Assembly (NCBI GenBank): GCA_964636705.1
Contig: CAZWUJ010000022.1
Span: 1-64,000, forward strand
Length of the DNA stretch: 64,000 nt
Source: VXRJ01 sp964636705
GTDB lineage: Bacteria; Acidobacteriota; Vicinamibacteria; Vicinamibacterales; UBA8438
Direction: 5' to 3'
Positions 57,590 through 64,000 of this stretch are shown here, in pieces. The notes under the pieces are model-generated. The model was not told where the DNA came from and did no database searches. It worked only from the letters and a program-made list of their open reading frames with translations. The translations under genes were made by a program, and so were the position numbers. Positions within the stretch are counted from its first letter, which is position 1. The number at the start of each line of letters is the position of its first letter.

Positions 57590-57616
57590 GGTTGACCTCC
57601 TGAATGACGCTCGACA

Positions 57617-57649
57617 ACTCTAGCGGAACCGACCGGGGGACGCTAGAGT
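57617..57649. repeat. Inverted repeat between divergent genes
   Basis: actctagcg (57617-57625) and cgctagagt (57641-57649), 9-bp arms 15 bases apart, between the PQQ-CMD gene and the vapBC-type module. Possible operator or a terminator-like structure. Confidence 0.5.
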
Positions 57650-57678
57650 CTGCGCCGTGGCTGCACACGACAGACTAG

Positions 57679-57700
57679 TGGTGTATAGTACTGGTGTATA
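57679..57700 (+). promoter_or_regulatory. Direct-repeat operator/promoter of the third toxin-antitoxin module
   Basis: tggtgtata occurs twice (57679-57687, 57692-57700) with 13-bp period; the second copy leads into TATACA (57697-57702), a good -10. This is the layout of an autoregulated antitoxin operator. The antitoxin ATG is at 57721. Confidence 0.5.
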
Positions 57701-57720
57701 CATCAATCTGGCATCCCAAC

Positions 57721-57954
57721 ATGGTACGAACCCAGATCTACCTGACCGAGGATCAGCGTGCGGAGATCGCCGCCATCGCCAACCGGAGCGGCAGGCGGCA
57801 GAGCGAGGTCATCCGCGAGGCTCTCGACCGCTTTATCAAGCAGAAGAGCCATCATCGACGCGAGGCGGTGCTCCGGGAGGCGGCCGGGATTTGGCGCGGC
57901 CGAACGGACCTTCCGGACCTCGACGCACTGCGCCGTGAATGGGACCGGCCCTGA
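57721..57954 (+). CDS. vapB: CopG-type ribbon-helix-helix antitoxin
   Basis: The 77-residue protein begins MVRTQIYLTEDQRAEIAAIA, with the beta strand and first helix of a CopG/RHH DNA-binding domain, and SEVIREALDRFIKQK as second helix; the charged C-terminal tail (LREAAGIWRGRTDLPDLDAL) likely binds the toxin. It lies 3 bp before the PIN toxin start and is controlled by the direct-repeat operator upstream. Confidence 0.88.
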   Translation: MVRTQIYLTEDQRAEIAAIANRSGRRQSEVIREALDRFIKQKSHHRREAVLREAAGIWRGRTDLPDLDALRREWDRP

Positions 57955-57957
57955 GCG

Positions 57958-58350
57958 GTGGCGAAACCGATCCTCGTCGACACGGACGTCCTGATCGACT
58001 TCCTGCGAGGATCCGAGGAGGCGATGTCGCTGGTTGCCGTGAACTCGGAGCACGTCGTCGTATCCACCATCGTCGTCGCCGAACTTTACGCGGGCGTGAG
58101 AGGCGGTGCGGATGGCGTCGAACAGGGCGTGCTGGAAAGGCTGCTGGGGCTGTTCCGAGTGGTTCCCGTCAGCAGCAGCATCGCGCGGCTCGGCGGGCTC
58201 TACAAGCGGGACTACGGCCGGTCGCACGGCGTGGGCCTGGCCGACGCCATAGTCGCGGCTACCGCAACCGCAGAGGACGCGGCGTTGATGACCCTCAACG
58301 TAAAACACTATCCGATGTTCAGTGGCATCCAACCTGCGTACCGGAAGTAG
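57958..58350 (+). CDS. vapC: PIN-domain toxin (VapC-type)
   Basis: This 130-residue protein has the PIN acidic residues: ILVDTDVLIDFLRG, VVVAELYAGVRGG and HGVGLADAIVAATATAED. The GTG at 57958 is the only start that preserves the first strand. It pairs with the RHH gene just upstream. RNase activity is inferred from the intact acidic set. Confidence 0.9.
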   Translation: MAKPILVDTDVLIDFLRGSEEAMSLVAVNSEHVVVSTIVVAELYAGVRGGADGVEQGVLERLLGLFRVVPVSSSIARLGGLYKRDYGRSHGVGLADAIVAATATAEDAALMTLNVKHYPMFSGIQPAYRK

Positions 58351-58382
58351 CCGGGGTCACGTCGTGCATGCTCGAGGTGCCC

Positions 58383-58988
58383 ATGACGGCGAACGCCTGG
58401 ACGGCTGACAGAGTTCCGGACCAGACGGGCGCGACGGTCTTCGTCACCGGAGCCACCAGCGGCATCGGCTTCGAGGCGGCGAAGCTGCTCGCCACGCCGG
58501 GGGCCAGGGTAGTGACGGTGAGCAGCCTCGCGCACCGGTCGGGCCGGATCGCTTTCGACGATCTCGACGCTACCAGGCAGTACAGCCGAATGGACCGCTA
58601 CGCGATGAGCAAGCTCGCCAACCTGCTGTTCACGTACGAGTTGCAGCGCCGGCTCGCGGCCTCGCGCGTCGGCGCCATAGCTGTCGCCTGCCACCCGGGC
58701 GTCACCCCGACCGACCTGGGCCGGCATTTCCCGCGGTGGCTGCTCGGCCTCCTGATGCTGCCCATCCGCTGGTGGACCCACTCGCCGTCGTCGGGCGCGC
58801 TGCCCACCGTCCGGGCGGCGGCGGACCCGGACGTCGCCGGAGGCGAGTACTACGGTCCGTCCGGCCGCCGGGAATACGGAGGCCCGCCGGTCCTCGTCGA
58901 GTCCACGCCGGCGAGCCATGACGAGGAGGCGGCGCGGCGGCTGTGGAACGTCTCCGAGGAACTCACCGGCGTTCGCCACGCTCTCTAG
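58383..58988 (+). pseudogene. Short-chain dehydrogenase with an internal in-frame deletion
   Basis: TVFVTGATSGIGFEAAKLLA is the Rossmann nucleotide-binding start of an SDR. The next residues, TPGARVVTVSSLAHRSGRI, belong about 95-100 residues further on in a normal SDR, so the NNAG region and the central strands are missing. The catalytic YAMSKLANLLFTYELQRRL (YxxxK) and C-terminal part are intact. The 201-residue product keeps its frame, but loses much of the Rossmann core; most likely inactive. GAGG precedes ATG 58383. Confidence 0.75.
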
Positions 58989-58989
58989 C

Positions 58990-59008
58990 GTCTGCACCGT
59001 TCCACGGC
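58990..59008. repeat. 19-bp dispersed repeat, copy 2
   Basis: ctgcaccgttccacggcgc, identical to 36760-36778, between the SDR remnant and the TonB receptor 3' end. Confidence 0.75.
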
Positions 59009-59011
59009 GCC

Positions 59012-61705
59012 CTAGTCGCCCCAGTTGTAGCCGATCCGCATGTAGTAGTAGGCCCCGCTGTAGCCCCACGGCGTGTACTCGCTGTACAGCTCGCCCACAT
59101 CCATGGCGAGCTCCGAGACCTGCGAATAGGTGTCGAACACGTTCTGGCCCCCGATCGCCAGCGTCGTCCCACGCCCGAGATCGAAGCTCAGCTCCAGGTC
59201 GACGATCGGCCGTCCCTCGAAGAACCCGTTATGCAGGCCGCCGGCGGGTACATAGATCCCGGTTGCGTGGCTGAGCCCGCTGTCGTAGTCGTACCAGCCG
59301 CCGTAGTAGCTCACGCGGCCGAGCAGGCTGGTCGGCCCGATGCGCTGCGTCACCGCCGCGTTCCACCGCGTGCGCGGCAGCGCGTAGGCGTACTCGGTCG
59401 TGCGCCGGGCGTTCAGCAGTCCCCTGTCGTTGTCGGTTACCTCGGTGCGCGTGTAGTTGAAGGCGGCGCTGACTACCGTGTTGCCGCGCAGCGCGAGCGG
59501 CGTCCACGTCGAGACCACATCGATCCCCTGTGACGTCGTGCCGAAGGCGTTGGTGAAGAACTGGAAGTAGCGCAGGTCGCGCGCCGACGGCACCCCTGCC
59601 GCCAGCAGGTCGACGACCTCCGCGTCGGTCAGCGTGAAGATGCTCGTGACGCCGATGCGGTCGGACACCTCGATGCGAAAGTAGTCGGCCGTGAAGGAGA
59701 ACGTGCCGCGGTCGAGCACCACGCCGGCGGTGTAGTTGATCGATTCCTCCGGCCCGAGCGGCGCCCCGCCGCGCAGTTGCGCCACCGGCGAGTTCGGCGG
59801 AATGATCGCCTTGATGATCAGATAGCCCGCAGTGGGGTCGAACCAGCTCGACAGGTTGAACGCGTTCTGCTGGCCTGGTGTAGGCGCCCGAAACCCGGTG
59901 CTCACGCTGCCTCGCACGAAGCCCAGGCGGCCGGACACCTTGCCGTTTGTCGTCACGCCGAAATCCTCGAAGCGCTCCGCCCGGAGCGCTCCGCCGACCG
60001 TCCAGCCGCCGTCGGCGCCGGTCATCTCCAGATCGCCGTAGGCGGCGAAGTTGGCGCGACTCCAGTCGCCGGCCTGCAACGACCCGTGGCCGGGGTAGCC
60101 GTGAGCGCCCGCGAAGAAGCCCTGCGCGTTGTAGGGACCGACGGCCGAGGTGGCCGGATCGCCGCTGCGGATGCCGTACCGCTCGTCTCGCCATTCGACG
60201 CCGGCGGCGAGGTTGATCCGGTCCGTGACCGAGTACGAGACGTCGGCGTGGAGGTTGATCTCGCGCTGCCGGTTGGTGCCGATGTCGAACTCGGTCGGCG
60301 AGTCGGGACCGAGAGAGGCGTTCACGGTGTCGCGGATGAACAGGTCGGCATGGTGGACGCCGAGCGAGCCGCTCACGTCCCAGTCGAAGTCACCAACGGC
60401 GCCGCGCGCCCCCCCGACGATCGCCAAGTCGGTCACCGCTCCGCCCATCCGCGGCGTGTAGCCGCCGGGGAATATCTCCTGCACGGAGAAGCAGTCGGGA
60501 TCGTCGAGCACGTGCTGCAGGGCGACCGGATCGGGCCGGTCGTCGATGACGGTCACCGTCGGGCAGCCGGCCGACCCTTCGCCGCGCGCCGCTCGCGCAT
60601 CGCCTATCAGCAATGTGCGGCCGTTGTCGTTGCTGTAGACGCCCCGCTGTACGTTCGGGTTGCGGAAGAAAAAGCCGCCGGTGACCGTCTTGCTGGCGTA
60701 GTTGGTGTGGGCGTAGAGCTCGACGCCGGAGGGCAGGGTGTAGCCGAAGTTCCCGAAGAGGGCCAGGTCGTCGTCGACGTCCGGCGCGCCCCAGAGCTGC
60801 GGCGCTTCGGAGGCGACGTGCGTGTTGCCGGCGGCGATGAGCGCGACCGCGTCGCGCCGGGGCGCGGCGCGGTTGGTCGGGTTCGACGCGCCGTACTGCA
60901 GGCTCAGATTGGCGAACCCGCCGGTGCCGAGGGGCAGGCCGACGTTGCCGGCCAGGCGGTAGGACTCCCCGTCGCCGGCGCCGAACATGCCGGTGTCGAG
61001 CTGCAGGGACCCGCCCGACGCGGCATCCTCGAGCTCGAAGTTCATGACGCCCGCTATCGCGTCGGAGCCGTACTGGGCCGCCGCGCCGTCGCGCAGCACC
61101 TCGACCTGCCGCAGCGCGATCGACGGGATGGTGGAGATGTCGGGCGCCTGCGAACCGTACGCCACGCCGTTGCCGCCATGCCAGTCGATGATCGACGCGC
61201 GGTGGCGCCGCTGCCCGTTGACCAGGATCAGCGTGTGATCGGGCGCCAGGTTGCGGAGCATGGCCGGCCGGACCACGGTCGATGCGCCGCCGATCGGCTG
61301 CGTGTTGACGTTGAACGACGGAATAACGTTGCGGAGCTGGTCCTTCAGGTCTCCGCCGCCCTGCCGGCCGAGGTCCGCGACCGTCAGGACGTCCACCGGG
61401 ACGGCCGACTCGGTGGCGGTGCGTGGCTCCGCGCGGGAGCCGACGACCACCGTCTCTTCCGTGAATCCGGCGAGCAGGCTCTGCATCTCGGCGGGCGACA
61501 GTCCCAGTGCCTCGACTTCGGCCGGCGTCATCCCGAGTGCGCGGCCGAGCTCCTCGACCAGCGTCGCGGCCTGCTCGTCCTGTGAGCCGGCTTCCTGCAT
61601 CGCGGTGCGGCCTGCCTCCGCCGCTGCCGGTGCAGGACCGCCGAACGCCGTCGCGATCAGAACCGTGGTCAACGCCGCCAGCGCATACTCGCGCCTGATG
61701 TACAA
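59012..61705 (-). CDS. TonB-dependent outer-membrane receptor
   Basis: This 897-residue receptor has a signal peptide (to about residue 29) and a helical N-terminal stretch (about 30-80), then the TonB box/plug start EETVVVGSRAEPRTATESAV. Plug motifs: ILVNGQRRHRASIIDWHGG, IALRQVEVLRDGAAAQYGSDAI and AGVMNFELEDAASGG. A 22-strand barrel follows and ends YMRIGYNWGD, lacking the terminal aromatic residue. The N-terminal extension ALGMTPAEVEALGLSPAEMQ is unusual; it could be a small signalling or linker segment. Ligand unknown. Convergent with nothing; the DUF1592 gene diverges at its 5' end. Confidence 0.92.
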   Translation of the reverse strand: MYIRREYALAALTTVLIATAFGGPAPAAAEAGRTAMQEAGSQDEQAATLVEELGRALGMTPAEVEALGLSPAEMQSLLAGFTEETVVVGSRAEPRTATESAVPVDVLTVADLGRQGGGDLKDQLRNVIPSFNVNTQPIGGASTVVRPAMLRNLAPDHTLILVNGQRRHRASIIDWHGGNGVAYGSQAPDISTIPSIALRQVEVLRDGAAAQYGSDAIAGVMNFELEDAASGGSLQLDTGMFGAGDGESYRLAGNVGLPLGTGGFANLSLQYGASNPTNRAAPRRDAVALIAAGNTHVASEAPQLWGAPDVDDDLALFGNFGYTLPSGVELYAHTNYASKTVTGGFFFRNPNVQRGVYSNDNGRTLLIGDARAARGEGSAGCPTVTVIDDRPDPVALQHVLDDPDCFSVQEIFPGGYTPRMGGAVTDLAIVGGARGAVGDFDWDVSGSLGVHHADLFIRDTVNASLGPDSPTEFDIGTNRQREINLHADVSYSVTDRINLAAGVEWRDERYGIRSGDPATSAVGPYNAQGFFAGAHGYPGHGSLQAGDWSRANFAAYGDLEMTGADGGWTVGGALRAERFEDFGVTTNGKVSGRLGFVRGSVSTGFRAPTPGQQNAFNLSSWFDPTAGYLIIKAIIPPNSPVAQLRGGAPLGPEESINYTAGVVLDRGTFSFTADYFRIEVSDRIGVTSIFTLTDAEVVDLLAAGVPSARDLRYFQFFTNAFGTTSQGIDVVSTWTPLALRGNTVVSAAFNYTRTEVTDNDRGLLNARRTTEYAYALPRTRWNAAVTQRIGPTSLLGRVSYYGGWYDYDSGLSHATGIYVPAGGLHNGFFEGRPIVDLELSFDLGRGTTLAIGGQNVFDTYSQVSELAMDVGELYSEYTPWGYSGAYYYMRIGYNWGD

Positions 61706-61834
61706 AGGTCCCCCCCTCTCCCGGAGTCGGCTGGTCAGTATAGGGCTGGCCCGGCGCTGATCCGTGCTGCGTCACTGCCCGCCACGCGGCGGTGATGGCG
61801 GAAACCGGACCGCCTCGCCATCGCAACCCGCGCG

Positions 61835-61863
61835 TTGCGGACGCGCAGCGCGGGATGTAGAAT
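61835..61863 (+). promoter_or_regulatory. Promoter of the DUF1592-type gene
   Basis: TTGCGG (61835-61840), 17-base spacer, TAGAAT (61858-61863), then AGGAG before the ATG at 61919. This is the best sigma70-like pair in the window. Confidence 0.55.
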
Positions 61864-61918
61864 TGCCCCAAGCAAGTCCACTGTATTCCGGGGCTTACCG
61901 TTCCCAGGAGCTCGAACA

Positions 61919-64000
61919 TGATCACGCCGCGTCGGCCAGTTCCTTGGACGGCAGCGCTCGTGTTCGTGCTGTCCGGCACGTTCGCGGGCGGCGCCGCGTC
62001 TGCCCAGGGGGCGGCCGAGGAAGCGGAAACCCAGCGCGCGCTCCTCGACCGCTACTGCGTCACGTGCCACAACGACCGGCTCCAGACCGGCAACCTCTCG
62101 CTGGAAGAGGTGGACGTTGCGCATCCCGAGACGGATCCCGCGCTCTGGGAGGCGGTGCTGCGCAAGTTGCGCGCCGGCGCGATGCCGCCGCAACCGCGCC
62201 CGCGGCCTGACCCCGCCGGCTACGCCGGCCTGATCGGCTACCTCGAGACGGCGCTCGATCGAGCCGCCGGCGCGTCGCCCGATCCGGGCCGGACGCCTAC
62301 GTTCCGCCGTCTCAGCCGGACCGAGTACCAGAACGCCATCCGGGACCTGATCGATCTCGACGTCGACGTCACCGCGCTCCTGCCGCGCGACGACGTGATG
62401 TTCGGCTTCGACAACGTCAACGCCGGCGGATTGTCGGCGACGCTGATGGAACGCTATCTCGCCGCCTCGCAGAAAGTGAGCGAGCTGGCGGTGGGCAGCC
62501 GGCTGCCGGCGCCCGGCAGCCGCGTCGTCGTCATCCCGCCCGACCGGACGCAGGAACGGCACGTCGATGGTCTTCCGTTCGGCACGCGTGGCGGCACGGT
62601 CGTCGACCACACCTTCCCGGCGGACGGAGAGTACGAGATTCAGGTCCGGCTCCAGCGCAACCGGAACGAGAACGTCGAGGGCCTGACCGAACCGCACGAC
62701 ATGGAGATCACGCTCGACGGCGTGCGGCTGGACCTGTTCACGATGCACCCGAGCGAGAACCTGTTGATGCAGGCGAACGCCGCGTACTACGCGGACGTCG
62801 GCATCGACAACCACCTGAACGTCCGCGTGCCGGTGACGGCGGGTCCGCACCAGGTCGGGGCGGCCTTCATCCAGAAGAACTCGGCCCTGATGGAGACGAC
62901 GCGCCAGCCCTACGACGCGGCCTACAACATGGACCGGCATCCGCGCCAGCAGCCGGCCGTCCGGTCCATCGCGATTGCCGGCCCGTTCGATCCGACGGGG
63001 GTGGGAGAGACCCCGAGCCGCAGCCGGATCTTCACCTGCCGCCCGGAGACGGCGGATGCGGCTGCGGCGGAGGAGTGCGCGACCTCGATCATCGCATCCC
63101 TGGCGCGCCGCGCCTATCGCCGTCCGGTGACGGTGGACGACCTCGATCAACTGGTAGCGTTCTACCAGGAAGGCTACGCGTCGGACGGTTTCGAGGCGGG
63201 GGTCGAGACGGCGCTCCGCGCGCTGCTCGCGAGCCCGGAGTTCCTGTTCCGGATCGAGCGTGATGCGGAAGCCGCCGCTCCGGGAACACCCTACCGAATC
63301 AGCGACGTCGAGCTGGCGTCGCGGCTGTCATTCTTCCTCTGGAGCAGCATTCCGGACGAGGAGCTCCTCTCGGCGGCCGAGGCGGGACGGCTGAGCGACA
63401 GCGAGACGCTTCGCGTCCAGGTCCGCCGGATGCTCGCGGATCCGCGCGCCGAAATGCTCACCACGAACTTTGCCGGCCAGTGGCTGCATCTCCCGAACCT
63501 GGATGCCGTCCAGCCCGACGCGCGCCTCTTCCCCGATTTCGACGACAACCTGCGGCAGGGTTTCCGCCGCGAGACGGAGCTGCTCTTCCAGAGCATCCTG
63601 GAGGAGAACCGAAGCGTCCTCGACCTGCTGACCGCCGACTACACGTTCGTCAACGAGCGGGTGGCGCGGCATTACGGCGTCCCCGGCATTCTCGGAGACC
63701 ACTTCCGGCGGATCGACCTGCCGGAGGGGAGTCCGCGAGCGGGCCTGCTCGGGCACGGGAGCATCCTGACGGTTACTTCCTACGCCACGCGCACGTCGCC
63801 GGTGCTCCGGGGCAAATGGGTCCTCGAGACGCTGCTCGGCACGCCGCCGCCGCCGCCGCCGCCGAACGTGCCGCCACTCGACGAGAGCCGCTCGAGCACG
63901 CGCATCGTCTCGATGCGCGAGAAGATGGCGGCGCACCGCCGCAACCCGCAGTGCGCGGTCTGCCACCAGATCATGGATCCGGCCGGCCTCTCGATGGAGA
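61919..64000 (+). CDS. DUF1592/1588/1587-type secreted CxxCH protein (PSD1-like), partial at right edge
   Basis: 694 residues are visible with no stop before the window ends. After a signal peptide (ASAQG) comes a haem-c-like motif YCVTCHNDRLQTGNL (CVTCH, about 47-51) of a PSD1-type cytochrome domain, then DUF1587 (FRRLSRTEYQNAIRDLI), a carbohydrate-binding-like middle (FPADGEYEIQVRLQRNRNEN), DUF1592 (ELASRLSFFLWSSIPDEELL) and DUF1588 (LLGHGSILTVTSYATRTSPV), then a second CAVCH near residue 680 as the DUF1588/1585 link. A six-proline run (PPPPPPP) lies near 640. Members occur mainly in Planctomycetota and Acidobacteriota. Function unproven; redox or polysaccharide degradation is suspected. 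Confidence 0.93.

Noticed and set aside
52387..57595. Two very long forward frames opposite the NHL, cyclase and PQQ-CMD genes
   Set aside because: Both are antisense to genes with clear domains and show the Arg/Val/Asp-rich composition of shadow frames.

Overview
The window is high-GC bacterial DNA from a draft or metagenomic assembly (a run of exactly 100 Ns at 11898-11997). The inferred source is an uncultured Acidobacteriota, probably Vicinamibacteria-like. The basis is the gene content: PQQ dehydrogenases, a DUF1592-type CxxCH protein, TonB receptor, paired M16 proteins, secreted alpha/beta hydrolases, an Rsm22-like methyltransferase, and dispersed 'gccggcctggaggccggcgcacc' palindromes. 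No marker gene (rRNA, ribosomal protein) is present, so the taxonomy is a judgement, not a proof.

Layout. (1) 1-9054 is an accessory defence island. A minus-strand type I restriction-modification operon reads hsdM, HEPN toxin-like gene, minimal nucleotidyltransferase (MNT) fused to hsdS, AlbA_2 gene, hsdR (cut by the left edge). A divergent HEPN-like gene, a structured repeat region, gene remnants and a two-gene unit with a PD-(D/E)XK nuclease-like protein follow. The island ends at the 5' half of a tRNA-Val(GAC). (2) 9107-13595 is core-like: an S41 protease homologue lacking its catalytic dyad, ruvX-mltG, the assembly gap inside a 79-bp tandem repeat, and a YeiH-type exporter. (3) 13655-21913 holds a penicillin acylase and a four-gene unit (MpaB-like oxygenase, LolA-like protein, outer-membrane barrel, MMPL/RND transporter) that looks like one export or processing system. 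(4) 22057-33931 has a broken metallo-beta-lactamase-fold gene, two vapBC-type modules, a DUF305/beta-propeller protein, an envelope sulfatase-like protein and three alpha/beta hydrolases. (5) 34008-36703 pairs a cation exchanger and a NicO nickel-type transporter with divergent larE. (6) 36833-47828 carries an M16 pair, a serine hydrolase, a PQQ-like propeller protein, a PEGA-domain protein, an Omp85 barrel and ogt. (7) 47815-64000 is oxidative and envelope metabolism: a PQQ alcohol/sugar dehydrogenase, thioesterase, patatin, Rsm22, NHL propeller, cyclase, a PQQ sugar dehydrogenase fused to two carboxymuconolactone-decarboxylase-like domains, a third vapBC, a deleted SDR gene, a TonB receptor, and a DUF1592-type CxxCH protein running off the right edge.

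The best candidate for an undescribed system is the type I R-M locus at 1-5086. A HEPN RNase-like protein with an R-x4-H-x-Y motif lies between hsdM and hsdS, and the cognate MNT domain is physically fused to the DNA-specificity subunit. This suggests that R-M complex integrity is coupled to control of an RNase toxin. Other notable points are a covarying palindromic repeat family at six sites, the PQQ dehydrogenase/CMD fusion, the larE-NicO pairing, the dyad-less S41 protein, and many degraded genes (at least six remnants). All functional statements are from sequence reading only; no database search was run.
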